Part shown: one piece after another, positions 27,301 to 36,729 of the stretch
How positions within the stretch are numbered: the first letter of the stretch is position 1
Layout: each line of letters begins with the position of its first letter
Origin: Burkholderia aenigmatica
GTDB taxonomy: Bacteria > Pseudomonadota > Gammaproteobacteria > Burkholderiales > Burkholderiaceae
Direction of reading: 5' to 3'
DNA: 64,000 bases
NCBI RefSeq assembly: GCF_902499175.1
Contig: NZ_CABVQC010000008.1
Span: 122,470 to 186,469 of the forward strand
The notes under the pieces: model-generated
What the model saw: the letters and a program-made list of their open reading frames with translations, nothing else
The model's database searches: none
Told to the model about the DNA's origin: nothing
Position numbers and translations under genes: made by a program

Positions 27301-28049
27301 GGATTGACCTCGCCCAGATAGGCGCCCCGCACGGCCGGATCGGCGCGGATCGCATCCGGCGCGCCGGTCGCGATCACCGTGCCGCGCACGAGCACCGTGA
27401 TGCGTTCGGCGAAGCCGAACACCGCATCCATGTCGTGCTCGATCAGCAGGACCGTGCGCCCCTGCGTCGTCGCACGAATCAGCGCAATCATCCGCGCCGC
27501 CTGCGCACGGCTCATGCCGGCCGTCGGCTCGTCGAGCAGCAGCGTGCGAGCGCCGCTCGCGAGTGCGATCCCGAGATCGAGCGCGCGCTGTTCCGCATAG
27601 CTCAGCTCGGCGGCCAGCGTGTCGCGGTGCGCCTCGAGGCCGATGTCGTGCAGCACGCGCGCGGCCGCACGATCGACCGACGCCGATTCGCGCAGCCGGT
27701 TCCACCAGCGGCGCCGTTCGGCCGGTGCATGCAGCGCCGCGCAACGCAGGTTGTCGAACACGGTCAACCGCGCGAACGCGCTCGTCTGCTGGAAACTGCG
27801 GCCGATGCCGAGCCGGCTCGCGACGACCGGCCCGCGCCCGCGCAACTCGACGCCGTGCAGCACGACGCGCCCGCGCGTGGGCCGCGTCGCACCCGCGATC
27901 ACGCCGAACAGCGTCGACTTGCCTGCGCCGTTCGGCCCGATCAGCGCATGACGCTCGCCGGCCGCGATGCTCAGCTCGACGCCGTCGAGCACCGTCTGCG
28001 CGCCGAAACGCTGCACGACGCCGTGAAGCGCGATCGCGTTGCCGTTCAT
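27297..28049 (-). CDS. branched-chain amino acid-type ABC transporter ATPase (LivG-like)
   Basis: ATP-binding subunit of 250 residues, LivG class. Walker A is GPNGAGKST, the Q-loop region IGRSFQQTSAF, the signature ELSYAEQRALDLG (degenerate, as is typical of LivG), Walker B TLLLDEPTAGMS and the switch histidine lies in IEHDMDAVF. The start overlaps the LivM-like stop by ATGA. It presumably pairs with the LivF-like ATPase under the two permease subunits encoded next to it. Confidence 0.92.
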   Translation of the reverse strand: MNGNAIALHGVVQRFGAQTVLDGVELSIAAGERHALIGPNGAGKSTLFGVIAGATRPTRGRVVLHGVELRGRGPVVASRLGIGRSFQQTSAFARLTVFDNLRCAALHAPAERRRWWNRLRESASVDRAAARVLHDIGLEAHRDTLAAELSYAEQRALDLGIALASGARTLLLDEPTAGMSRAQAARMIALIRATTQGRTVLLIEHDMDAVFGFAERITVLVRGTVIATGAPDAIRADPAVRGAYLGEVNP

Positions 28050-29275
28050 CGTCCGTCCTCCCGCTTGCCGGCCTGCCCGCCCGGCACGAGCCGCGCGCGC
28101 CAGCCCCACAGCAGCGTGCCGATACCGAACGCGGAGCATGCGACGGCCCAGCCGGCCGGCGTATCGGCGTCGATACCCCAGGCGCCGAACGCGACGCCCG
28201 CGCCGTCGTCCTGCGCGAAGCGCCACGCATAGCCGAGTTCGGCCGCGCAGACGATCGCGACGCTCCAGAACAGGCACGCGCCGACCGCGCACAGCATGCG
28301 CCACCGCTCGGCCGCCGGCGCGCCGCGCCGCCACGCATGCGCGAGCGCTTGCACGATCCCGGCGATCCCGCGTGGCGCCGCCACGACGATCGCGACGAAC
28401 AGCACACCGAGATACAGCGCCCACGCACGCGATACGCCCGCCACGACGATGCTCAGCACGGTCAGCACGACGGCCCCGGCCGCCGGCCCGAAGAACGCAC
28501 CGGTGCCGCCGATCACCGCGGCGATCAGCACGGTCGCCGAACGCGCCATCGGCACGCTGTCGGGCGTCGCGATTTCAACGTCGATCAGCGTCAGCGTGCC
28601 GGCGACGCCTGCGAAGAACGATGCGCAGGTGACCATCGCGAGCCGCACGCGGCGCGGATCGGTGCCGAGCGCGGCGACGCGCACGGGGTTGTCGCGCACC
28701 GCATTCGCGAGCCGCGCGAGCGGCGTGCGCGTCAGCGCGTGCATGGCCCACGCCGACACGACGCACCATGTCGCGATCACCGCATAAGCCTGGACTGGCG
28801 CGCCGAAATGCCAGCCGCCCCACGGCGTGCCGGTCGCGCGGTCGATCGGCACGCCGCCGATCCCGCCGAACCAGGTGGGCACGCTCCACGCGGCGGCCGC
28901 AACGCATTCGCCGAGCCCGAGCGTGATCATCGCGAACGCGGTGCCCGAGCGGCGCGTCGCGAGCAGCCCGGCGGCGAAGCCGAACCCGGCACCGGCGACG
29001 CCGCCGACGAGCGGCAACAGCGGCAGCGGGCCGCCAAAGTGATTGAACCAGTGCGCCGCCGCGAACGCGCCGAGGCCCGCGAACGCGGCGTGCCCGAACG
29101 ACAGCAGCCCGGTCGTGCCGAGCTGCAGGTTGTACGACAGGGCGAGCACGACGAGCGCGGCCGTCTGCGCGAGATAGCCGAGCACCGCGCCATGCGGCCA
29201 CAGCCACGCGGGCAGCGCGACGCAGGCGGCAAACAGGGACCAGCGCGCGACGCCGGTGAGCGCGCGGTTACGCAT
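28046..29275 (-). CDS. branched-chain amino acid-type ABC permease (LivM-like) with C-terminal extension
   Basis: Inner-membrane permease of 409 residues. The core of about 320 residues has LivM features: early LQLGTTGLLSFGHAAFAGLG, then GTAFAMITLGLGE, IGGTGAFFGPAAGA and YLGVLFVAIVVAAPRG. After the normal end, about 85 more residues hold two further hydrophobic segments (LFWSVAIVCAAELGYAW and GWAVACSAFGIGTLLWGW) joined by an acidic loop, an addition most LivM proteins lack. The ATG at 29275 is preferred to a GTG at 29281. It overlaps the LivH-like gene by 8 bases. Confidence 0.88.
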   Translation of the reverse strand: MRNRALTGVARWSLFAACVALPAWLWPHGAVLGYLAQTAALVVLALSYNLQLGTTGLLSFGHAAFAGLGAFAAAHWFNHFGGPLPLLPLVGGVAGAGFGFAAGLLATRRSGTAFAMITLGLGECVAAAAWSVPTWFGGIGGVPIDRATGTPWGGWHFGAPVQAYAVIATWCVVSAWAMHALTRTPLARLANAVRDNPVRVAALGTDPRRVRLAMVTCASFFAGVAGTLTLIDVEIATPDSVPMARSATVLIAAVIGGTGAFFGPAAGAVVLTVLSIVVAGVSRAWALYLGVLFVAIVVAAPRGIAGIVQALAHAWRRGAPAAERWRMLCAVGACLFWSVAIVCAAELGYAWRFAQDDGAGVAFGAWGIDADTPAGWAVACSAFGIGTLLWGWRARLVPGGQAGKREDGR

Positions 29276-30203
29276 CGGCACGCTCGCCGAACAGCCCGCG
29301 CGGCCGCGCGACCAGCACCGCGACGAGCAGCAGGTACGGCACCAGCGGCGCCAGCTGCGCGATCGACACGGCGGCCACGCTGCCGGGCAGCGCGATGCCG
29401 GCCCATTCCGTGAGGTCGCGCAGCGACGTATCGCTCGCGGCCGCGAAGGTCTGCGCGAAGCCGACCGCGAGCGACGCCGCGAACGCGCCGCCGAGCGAGC
29501 CGAGCCCGCCGATCACGACGACCGCGAACACGACCGACCCGACGGTTTCGGCCAGCGCGGGTTCGATCACCGCGAGCGGTGCGCCGATCACGCCGGCCAG
29601 CGCCGCGAGCGCGGTGCCCGCGCCGAACAGCGCCGTCATCACGCGCGGCACGTCGTAGCCGAGCGCCTCGACGGCCGCGCGGTGCGTGAGCGCCGCGCGC
29701 ACCACGAGCCCGATGCGCGACGCGCGCAGCAGCGCGCCGAGCGCGACGAGCATCGCGGCGGACATCGCCATCATGAACAGCCGGTAGCGCGGCAGCGCGA
29801 GGCCGAATACGGACACGGGCGCACCGTCGAACAGCGCCGGCACGGGCGCCGGCAGCGGCGCGAGGCCCCACACGAGTTTCGCGCCCTCGCCGATCAGGTA
29901 CGCGAGGCCGAAGGTCAGCAGCAATTCGCTCGCATGGCCGCGCGCCTGCACGCGGCGCAGCAGCATGCGTTCGCAGCCGGCGCCGAGCAGCCCGACCGCG
30001 AGCGGCGCGAGCAGCAGCGCGGGCCAGAAACCCGCGCGGGCCGCGATGCTGTAGCCGACATACGCGCCGAGCATGTAGAAGCTCGCATGCGCGAAGTTGA
30101 GCACGCCCTGCACGCTGAAGATCAGCGTGAGTCCGGCCGACAGCATGAACAGCAGCAAGCCGTAGCTGAGGCCATTGAAGGCCTGGAGCGCGAACGCGTG
30201 CAC
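29268..30203 (-). CDS. branched-chain amino acid-type ABC permease (LivH-like)
   Basis: Inner-membrane permease of 311 residues beginning at a GTG seven bases after the thioesterase stop. The GTG gives the normal LivH N-terminus (FALQAFNGLSYGLLLFMLS). The longer upstream frame is Arg/Cys-rich and overlaps the thioesterase gene. Family marks are GVLNFAHASFYMLGAYVG, VIGGLGSLGGAFAASLAVG and LLLVAVLVARPRGLFG. It is the first of the four-gene transporter set (H, M, G, F in transcription order). No livK-type binding protein is in the window. Confidence 0.9.
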   Translation of the reverse strand: MHAFALQAFNGLSYGLLLFMLSAGLTLIFSVQGVLNFAHASFYMLGAYVGYSIAARAGFWPALLLAPLAVGLLGAGCERMLLRRVQARGHASELLLTFGLAYLIGEGAKLVWGLAPLPAPVPALFDGAPVSVFGLALPRYRLFMMAMSAAMLVALGALLRASRIGLVVRAALTHRAAVEALGYDVPRVMTALFGAGTALAALAGVIGAPLAVIEPALAETVGSVVFAVVVIGGLGSLGGAFAASLAVGFAQTFAAASDTSLRDLTEWAGIALPGSVAAVSIAQLAPLVPYLLLVAVLVARPRGLFGERADA

Positions 30204-30210
30204 CGCGCAG

Positions 30211-30648
30211 TCAGGCGGCGAGCGGCTCGAGCGCGGCGCGCAGCGCGTCGGGCAGCGGCACCGGCCGGCGCGTGCCGCGATCGACGTACACGTGCACGAA
30301 GTGCCCCTGTGCGGCGGGCGTGGCATCGCCCTGCGCGAACAGCCCGACCTCGTAGCGCACGCTCGACGTGCCGAGCTTCACGACCCGCAGCCCCGCGTCG
30401 ACCGACTGCGGAAACACCAGCGGCGCGAAGTAGTTGCACTGCGTCTCGACCACGAGGCCGATCGTCTGCCCGTGCTCGACGTCGAGCACACCGGCGCGGA
30501 TCAGGTATTCGTTCACGACCGTGTCGAAGTAGCTGTAGTAGACGACGTTGTTCACGTGCCCGTAGACGTCGTTGTCCATCCAGCGGGTCGTGATCGGCAG
30601 GAAGTGGCGATAGGCGTCGCGCGGACGCGGTTGCGGCTTGTCGGACAT
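30211..30648 (-). CDS. acyl-CoA thioesterase (hot-dog fold)
   Basis: Cytoplasmic 4HBT-type thioesterase of 145 residues. The hot-dog active-site region reads RWMDNDVYGHVNNVVYYSYF, with the catalytic Asp in the DxxGHVNN motif of 4-hydroxybenzoyl-CoA thioesterase relatives. It hydrolyses acyl-CoA thioesters; the chain specificity cannot be told. Its stop is 7 bases before the permease GTG, so it is co-transcribed with the ABC transporter. This may point to an acyl or carboxylate substrate for that system, although such pairs can be incidental. Confidence 0.88.
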   Translation of the reverse strand: MSDKPQPRPRDAYRHFLPITTRWMDNDVYGHVNNVVYYSYFDTVVNEYLIRAGVLDVEHGQTIGLVVETQCNYFAPLVFPQSVDAGLRVVKLGTSSVRYEVGLFAQGDATPAAQGHFVHVYVDRGTRRPVPLPDALRAALEPLAA

Positions 30649-30787
30649 GGCGATGGCGGTCAGGACGAGGGAAGCGAGGTGGGCGAAGCGCGGCGGCCGC
30701 ATGACGCGGTGCGCCGGCAAGACGCGGAACGCCGCGCCGCGATCGCTCGCGGCACGGCGGATGCAACGCTGCGGGCGGGCCGGCCCG

Positions 30788-31324
30788 TCACTGCCCCGGC
30801 CGGTCGACGAACTCGAAATCGAGGCCGCGCGCACGCATCCAGTCGGCGAGCGCGACACCCGTGCCGGCGCGCCACGGGCGCAGCAGCGGCGGATCGACGA
30901 GCTTGTATTCGAGCAGTTCCGGCGACAGCGCGACCGTGCCCGACGCACGCACGTGGTACGCGATGATCAGCTCGTTCTTGCGGATGAATTCGTAGACGCC
31001 GACGAGCGACACGTGCTCGGCCTTCAGCGCCGTTTCCTCGAACACTTCGCGCGCGATGCCGTCCTCGGGCGTCTCGCCGTTCTCGAGGAAACCGGTGATC
31101 AGCGCGAACATCCCTTCCGGCCAGGCCGCGTTGCGCGCAAGCAGGATCTTGCCGTCGAGCTCGACGATCGCGGCGACGACGGGCAGCGGGTTGTTCCAGT
31201 GGACATAGCCGCAGTTGTCGTCGGGGCACGCCTGGCGAATGCGGCCGCCTTCATGGTCGGGATCGGCGCGCTCGGTGAGCGGGCTCGCGCAGCGCGGGCA
31301 AAAGCGGTAGTCGGCGGTGGTCAT
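30788..31324 (-). CDS. NUDIX hydrolase with zinc ribbon
   Basis: Cytoplasmic NUDIX hydrolase of 178 residues. An N-terminal zinc ribbon (CPRC at 9-12, CPDDNC at about 33-38) precedes the NUDIX box GFLENGETPEDGIAREVFEETAL (core GETPEDGIAREVFEE). This layout is like NudC-type NADH/decapping pyrophosphatases but shorter, and it matches the ADP-ribose/NADH pyrophosphatase-like group annotated only as NUDIX hydrolase. The ATG at 31324 puts the zinc ribbon at the N-terminus. It lies 139 bases before the thioesterase gene on the same strand; shared transcription is possible. Confidence 0.88.
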   Translation of the reverse strand: MTTADYRFCPRCASPLTERADPDHEGGRIRQACPDDNCGYVHWNNPLPVVAAIVELDGKILLARNAAWPEGMFALITGFLENGETPEDGIAREVFEETALKAEHVSLVGVYEFIRKNELIIAYHVRASGTVALSPELLEYKLVDPPLLRPWRAGTGVALADWMRARGLDFEFVDRPGQ

Positions 31325-31445
31325 CGATGGGGATCTGGCAGGCGCCGGACGGCCGCCAGCCGGCTGCCCGCGCACCCGCTCGGCGCGGGAAAGGCTTTAT
31401 TCTAGCGAGTTTGCCCGTGCCGCAGACGATCCGTCCCCGTCGATA

Positions 31446-32690
31446 TCAGGGTTGCAGGCGCCCTCGTACGGCGGTCGCCGCGAAGCCGGCGGCGCCCAGC
31501 AGCAGCGCGGCCACCGCCACCCACAGCGCGGGAGAAAACGACCCGAAGCGCGCGGCCAGCGGTGCCGCGACGAGTGGCCCGAGAATCTGCCCGACCCCGT
31601 ACGACGCGGTCGCGTAGCCCATCAGCCCGGCTGCCCGCTCGCCGTGCAAACGCCGCGCCTCGCGCATCGCGAACAGCGTGATCGCGGTGAACGGCAGGCC
31701 GAGCAGCGCGCTGCCGACCGAGAAGCCGGCCGCGTTCGGCCACACGATCCCGGCGGCAATGCCGAGCGCCTGCGTCGCGCAGCCGGCGGCCAGCAGCAAC
31801 CGGTTGTCCCAGTGCCCGGGCAGCCGCGCGGCGGTGATCGCGCCGACGATCAGCGCCGCGCCGAACATCGGCCAGAACAGGTCGGGCCACGGCGAACCGG
31901 CCGGCAGCGCGGCGCGCGCGATCACGGGCAGGAACGTCGCGGTGATGATGTAGCCGAAACCCGGCATGCCGTACAGCACGACGAGCCATGCGGCGTCCAC
32001 GCGATGGCCGCGCGGTTGGGCCGGCATCGCCGCGGTTGCGGCGGCCGCGTGCAGCGCAGCGCCACCCGGCGCTCCGGCTTGCGCCGGGGCAACGGCAAAC
32101 GTGCGCCAGATCGCGACCGACAGCACGGCCGACAGCGCCGCGAAACCGAGCCAGCCCGACGCCGCGCGCTGGCCGACCAGTGCGCTGCCGATCAGCCCCG
32201 TCACCACGATGCCGACGCCGGGCCCTGCGTAGATCACCCCGCTCCACTCGGGCGCATGCAGTTCGGCCAGCCGCTTCAGCCCCCATTGCGACACGAATAC
32301 GAACGTCCATGCACTGACGACGCCCGCGACGAAGCGCACCGCGAGCCACACCGGCAACAGATGGCCGACGCCCATCGCGGCGGTGAGCAGCACGGTGGCC
32401 ACGAGCCCGAAGCGCACCATTCGCGCGGGCGCAATGCGCACCGCCACGCAACTGACCGCGCCGACGAAGTAGCCCGCGTAGTTCGCCGAGGCGAGCCAGC
32501 CGCCGGCCTTCAGGCCGATCGAGCCGTCCGCGAGCATCAGCGGCAATAAGGGCGTGAACGCAAAGCGGCCGACGCCGAGCACGACCGCGAGGCCGACCAT
32601 GCACGCCAGTGCGGCCGTGCGGGCGCGGCGGTCGGCATCATCGACGGGAGGCGCGCCGGCGGCGGCGGTCGAGGCATCGGAGCGGGACAT
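31446..32690 (-). CDS. YbfB/YjiJ-family MFS transporter
   Basis: Inner-membrane major-facilitator protein of 414 residues with about 12 hydrophobic segments. The first helix ends in GVGRFAFTPLLPLML, the mark of the YbfB/YjiJ (MFS_4) family. Helix 5 shows GPGVGIVVTGLIGS. A proline/alanine-rich cytoplasmic loop of about 30 residues separates the two halves. The substrate is unknown. It is divergent from a LysR gene, with a 123-base intergenic region containing an inverted repeat, so it is likely controlled by that regulator. Confidence 0.9.
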   Translation of the reverse strand: MSRSDASTAAAGAPPVDDADRRARTAALACMVGLAVVLGVGRFAFTPLLPLMLADGSIGLKAGGWLASANYAGYFVGAVSCVAVRIAPARMVRFGLVATVLLTAAMGVGHLLPVWLAVRFVAGVVSAWTFVFVSQWGLKRLAELHAPEWSGVIYAGPGVGIVVTGLIGSALVGQRAASGWLGFAALSAVLSVAIWRTFAVAPAQAGAPGGAALHAAAATAAMPAQPRGHRVDAAWLVVLYGMPGFGYIITATFLPVIARAALPAGSPWPDLFWPMFGAALIVGAITAARLPGHWDNRLLLAAGCATQALGIAAGIVWPNAAGFSVGSALLGLPFTAITLFAMREARRLHGERAAGLMGYATASYGVGQILGPLVAAPLAARFGSFSPALWVAVAALLLGAAGFAATAVRGRLQP

Positions 32691-32774
32691 GGCGGCATGA
32701 GCCGGCGTTCAACGCGCCAGCCGGATCGGAAATTGGAATGCTGCCATCCTAGCTTGACCAAACGTTCTCGAAAA

Positions 32775-32798
32775 ATGAATAATTAAGAATCCATTCAT
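32775..32798. promoter_or_regulatory. LysR-type operator candidate between MFS and LysR genes
   Basis: ATGAAT (32775-32780) and ATTCAT (32793-32798) form an inverted repeat in an AT-rich stretch. It ends 15 bases before the LysR start codon and lies about 85 bases upstream of the divergent MFS start. Confidence 0.45.
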
Positions 32799-32813
32799 CG
32801 CTCGGAGAGAATC

Positions 32814-33728
32814 ATGGATCTGGCGGCGCTGGCGATTTTCCGGGCCGTGGTGCGCGAGAACGGCGTGACGCGCGCGGCGGCCAAGCTCAATCGCGTGCAG
32901 TCGAACGTCACGACGCGCATCAAGCAGCTCGAGGAAGAACTCGGCGCGGCGCTGTTCGTGCGCGACGGCCGCCGGCTGGTGCTGACGCCGGCCGGGCACA
33001 CGCTGCTGCCGTATGCGGAGCGCCTGCTCGCGCTCGCCGACGAGGCGCGCGACGCGGTGCGCGAGGACACGCCGCGTGGGCGGCTGCGGCTCGGCACGAT
33101 GGAAAGCACGGCCGCGAGCCGCCTGCCGACGCTGCTCGCGCGCTATCACCATGCGTGGCCCGATGTGTCGCTCGAACTGCTGACGGGCACGACGGGCTGG
33201 CTGATCGACCGCGTGCGCGACTTCGAGATCGACGCCGCGCTGTTCGCCCGCCCGCCCGTGCCGAACATGCTGCCCGACACGTTCGAGACGGTGCCGGTCT
33301 TCCGTGAGGACCTGGTGCTGCTCACCCCACGCGGCCATCCGCCGGTGCGCACGCCGCGCGACGTGATCCTGCCGACGCTCATCGCATTCGAGCGCGGCTG
33401 CTCGTATCGCAAGTACGTCGAGCAGTGGTACGCAGTGCACGGCGTCAAACCGGCGCGCGTGCTCGAACTCGGGTCATATCACGCGATCGTCGCGTGCGTC
33501 GCGGCGGGTGCCGGCGTCGCGGTCGCGCCGCGTTCGGTGCTCGACCTGCAGCCGGAAACCGGCAACGTCGCCGCGCACGCGATCCCCGAGCTGGAGGGCA
33601 TCGACACGCTGCTCGCGTGGCGTCAGGGTTATGCATCGGCGGCGTTGGCCGCGTTGCGCGAAGCGCTCACCGAAGCCGTGCGGCAGCCGGACGGTGCAAC
33701 GAAGCCGTCGGACACCGTACCGGCCTGA
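32814..33728 (+). CDS. LysR-family transcriptional regulator
   Basis: DNA-binding regulator of 304 residues. The winged helix-turn-helix is at 1-60 (GVTRAAAKLNRVQSNVTTRIKQLEEELG). The effector-binding domain at about 88-290 contains GRLRLGTMESTAASRLP and VACVAAGAGVAVAPRS. CGGAGAG before the ATG supports the start. It is divergent from the YbfB-type transporter gene and probably regulates it. Such LysR/YbfB pairs are common, but the inducer is not known. Confidence 0.92.
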   Translation: MDLAALAIFRAVVRENGVTRAAAKLNRVQSNVTTRIKQLEEELGAALFVRDGRRLVLTPAGHTLLPYAERLLALADEARDAVREDTPRGRLRLGTMESTAASRLPTLLARYHHAWPDVSLELLTGTTGWLIDRVRDFEIDAALFARPPVPNMLPDTFETVPVFREDLVLLTPRGHPPVRTPRDVILPTLIAFERGCSYRKYVEQWYAVHGVKPARVLELGSYHAIVACVAAGAGVAVAPRSVLDLQPETGNVAAHAIPELEGIDTLLAWRQGYASAALAALREALTEAVRQPDGATKPSDTVPA

Positions 33729-33770
33729 ATCGCCGGGCGGCCGGCACGCGTTGTGCCGGCGTACCAACAA

Positions 33771-33804
33771 AAAGACCCGACCGGCACATGCCGATCGGGT
33801 CTTT
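33771..33804. terminator. bidirectional terminator between lysR and alaS
   Basis: AAAGACCCGACCGGC (33771-33785) pairs with GCCGATCGGGTCTTT (33790-33804) around a 4-base loop. The single C/A mismatch in the plus transcript becomes a G-U pair in the minus transcript. A-runs and T-runs flank the stem. It serves the convergent lysR and alaS genes. Confidence 0.85.
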
Positions 33805-33854
33805 CTCATTCCAAGCGATGCCGCCACGAGACGGCATCGCATCGGTCGCGACGA

Positions 33855-36479
33855 TCAGAGCCGCTCTTCGACCCAGCCCTTCACGCCAGCCAGCGCGCCC
33901 GGCAGGTTCGCCGGCTCGGTGCCGCCAGCCTGCGCCATGTCCGGACGGCCACCGCCCTTGCCGCCGACCTGCTGCGCGACGAAGTTCACGAGCTCGCCGG
34001 CCTTGACCTTCTTGCTCGCGTCGGGCGTGACGCCCGCGATCAGGCTGACCTTGCCGCCTTCGACGGCCGCCAGCACGATCGCCGCGCTCTTCAGCTTGTC
34101 CTTCAGCTTGTCGACCGTTTCGCGCAACGTCTTCGCGTCGGCGCCGTCGAGCGTCGCGGCCAGCACGAACACGCCGCCGATTTCGATGGCCTGCTGCGCG
34201 AGCTCGTCGCCCTGGCTCGATGCGAGCTTCGACTTCAGCGCGCCCAGTTCCTTCTCGAGCGACTTCACCTGGTCCTGCACCTGCGCGATACGCTGCGTGA
34301 GTTCCGACGGCTGCGCCTTCAGCGCGGCCGCGGCTTCGTTCACGCGGGCGTCGAGTTCCTGCACGTAGCGCACCGCGTTGTCGCCGGTGATCGCCTCGAC
34401 ACGGCGGATGCCGGCCGCGACGCCGCCTTCGACGACGATCTTGAAGAAGCCGATGTCGCCGCTGCGGCTCACGTGCGTGCCGCCGCACAGTTCGCGCGAG
34501 AAGCCGAGGTCGAGCACGCGCACTTCATCGCCGTACTTCTCGCCGAACAGCGCCATCGCGCCGCCCTTCACCGCTTCGTCGTACGGCATCACGCGCACGA
34601 TGCCCGGCGCGTTGGCCAGGATCTCGTTGTTGACGATCTGCTCGACGCGACGGATTTCGTCGTCGGTCATCGGTGCGTTGTGCGCGAAGTCGAAGCGGGT
34701 CTTTTCCGCGTCGACCAGCGAACCCTTCTGCTGCACGTGCGCGCCGAGCACTTCGCGCAGCGCCTTGTGCATCAGGTGGGTAGCCGAGTGGTTGCGCTGC
34801 GTGCGTGCGCGGCGATGCGCGTCGATTTCCGCGCGCATCACGTCGCCAACCTTCAGCGTGCCTTGTTCCAGCGTGCCGTGGTGGCCGATCACGTCGGCCT
34901 GCACCTTCAGCGTATCGGCCACCGCGAAGCGCGTCGCGGCGTTCGCGAGCACGCCCTGGTCACCGACCTGGCCGCCCGATTCCGCGTAGAACGGCGTGTG
35001 GTCGAGCACGACGACCGCATCCTGGCCGGTCTTCACTTCGTTGACCGACGAACCGTCGACGTACAGTGCGACGATCTTCGCGTCGTCGAACGCGATTTCT
35101 TCATAGCCGTGGAAGGTGGTCTTCGCGCCCGTGTATTCGAGGCCCTGCGTGGCCTTGAACTTGCCGGCCGCACGCGCCTGTTCGCGCTGGCGTGCCATCG
35201 CGTCGTCGAACGCCGGTTCGTCGACCGTCATCCCGCGCTCGCGGCACACGTCGGCCGTGAGGTCGAGCGGGAAGCCGTAGGTGTCGTGCAGCTTGAACGC
35301 GAGCTCGCCGTCGAGCACCTTGCCGCCCTTCGCTTCGACGTCGGCCAGCGCGGCTTCGAGGATCGACATGCCGTGCTCGATCGTCTCGAAGAAGCGCTCT
35401 TCTTCCTGGCGCAGCACGTCGGTCACGCGCTGTTCGGCTTCCTTCAGCTCCGGATACGCGACGCCCATCTCGGCGACGAGGTCGGCCACCAGCTTGTGGA
35501 AGAACGCGCCCTTGCGGCCGAGCTTGTAGCCGTGGCGGATCGCGCGGCGCACGATGCGGCGCAGCACGTAGCCGCGGCCTTCATTGCCGGGAATCACGCC
35601 GTCGACGATCAGGAACGAACACGCGCGGATGTGATCGGCGATCACCTTCAGCGAGTTGTTCGTGAGGTCGCTGATTTCGGTCACGCGCGCGGCGGCCTTG
35701 ATCAGGTTCTGGAACAGGTCGATCTCGTAGTTGCTGTGCACGTGCTGCAGCACCGCGGCGAGACGCTCGAGGCCCATGCCGGTGTCGACCGACTGCTTCG
35801 GCAGGCGCGTCATGTTGCCCTGCGCGTCGCGGTTGAACTGCATGAACACGAGGTTCCAGATCTCGATGTAGCGATCGCCGTCTTCTTCAGGCGATCCCGG
35901 CGGGCCGCCCCACACGTCCGGGCCGTGATCGTAGAAGATTTCCGTGCACGGGCCGCACGGGCCCGTGTCGCCCATCGTCCAGAAGTTGTCCGACGCGTAG
36001 CGCGCGCCCTTGTTGTCGCCGATGCGGATGATGCGCTCGGTCGGCACGCCGACTTCCTTCGCCCAGATGTCGTACGCTTCGTCGTCTTCCTGGTAGACCG
36101 TGACCCACAGCTTTTCCTTCGGCAGCTGGTAGACCGTGGTCAGCAGTTCCCACGCGAACTTGATCGCGTCGTGCTTGAAGTAGTCGCCGAACGAGAAGTT
36201 GCCGAGCATCTCGAAGAACGTGTGGTGGCGCGCCGTGTAGCCGACGTTCTCGAGGTCGTTGTGCTTGCCGCCCGCGCGCACGCTGCGCTGCGCCGTCGTG
36301 GCGCGCGAGTACGGGCGCGGATCCGTGCCGAGGAACACGTCCTTGAACTGGACCATGCCCGAGTTCGTGAACATCAGCGTGGGGTCGTTACCGGGCACGA
36401 GGCTCGACGAGCGGACGATCGTGTGGCCCTTCGATTCGAAGAATTTGAGGAATTTCTCGCGGATTTCGGCAGCTTTCAT
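33855..36479 (-). CDS. alaS: alanine--tRNA ligase
   Basis: Charges tRNA-Ala in the cytoplasm. The 874-residue protein has the complete class II AlaRS layout. The catalytic core begins [14 protein letters not shown], with motif 2/3 segments [11 protein letters not shown] and [12 protein letters not shown]. The editing domain has metal ligands in [13 protein letters not shown] and [13 protein letters not shown]. The C-Ala domain is at the end ([13 protein letters not shown]). The ATG at 36479 gives the standard N-terminus; the 23 codons upstream in frame are not part of AlaRS. It is transcribed alone and ends at the bidirectional hairpin. Confidence 0.98.
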   Translation of the reverse strand: MKAAEIREKFLKFFESKGHTIVRSSSLVPGNDPTLMFTNSGMVQFKDVFLGTDPRPYSRATTAQRSVRAGGKHNDLENVGYTARHHTFFEMLGNFSFGDYFKHDAIKFAWELLTTVYQLPKEKLWVTVYQEDDEAYDIWAKEVGVPTERIIRIGDNKGARYASDNFWTMGDTGPCGPCTEIFYDHGPDVWGGPPGSPEEDGDRYIEIWNLVFMQFNRDAQGNMTRLPKQSVDTGMGLERLAAVLQHVHSNYEIDLFQNLIKAAARVTEISDLTNNSLKVIADHIRACSFLIVDGVIPGNEGRGYVLRRIVRRAIRHGYKLGRKGAFFHKLVADLVAEMGVAYPELKEAEQRVTDVLRQEEERFFETIEHGMSILEAALADVEAKGGKVLDGELAFKLHDTYGFPLDLTADVCRERGMTVDEPAFDDAMARQREQARAAGKFKATQGLEYTGAKTTFHGYEEIAFDDAKIVALYVDGSSVNEVKTGQDAVVVLDHTPFYAESGGQVGDQGVLANAATRFAVADTLKVQADVIGHHGTLEQGTLKVGDVMRAEIDAHRRARTQRNHSATHLMHKALREVLGAHVQQKGSLVDAEKTRFDFAHNAPMTDDEIRRVEQIVNNEILANAPGIVRVMPYDEAVKGGAMALFGEKYGDEVRVLDLGFSRELCGGTHVSRSGDIGFFKIVVEGGVAAGIRRVEAITGDNAVRYVQELDARVNEAAAALKAQPSELTQRIAQVQDQVKSLEKELGALKSKLASSQGDELAQQAIEIGGVFVLAATLDGADAKTLRETVDKLKDKLKSAAIVLAAVEGGKVSLIAGVTPDASKKVKAGELVNFVAQQVGGKGGGRPDMAQAGGTEPANLPGALAGVKGWVEERL

Positions 36480-36729
36480 GGCGTGCGGGGACAGTCTGGC
36501 AAAGACGGCTTCAAACGCCGGCGCCCTTGGCGGGGCGCGCGGCGGCATGGATTCGGAAACGATCGATTATACGGGATCGGGGCCGGCTTCCGGGCAAAGC
36601 GCCGGCAAAGCGGCTCGGCCCTCCCGCCGGCCCGGCTGGGCCACTCGCGCGGCCAATTCGCCTTAAGATGCTCGGCATGCCAACCGGCCTTGCCCGACAA
36701 GGCCAGCCATGAAAGGAGACGATTCGACG

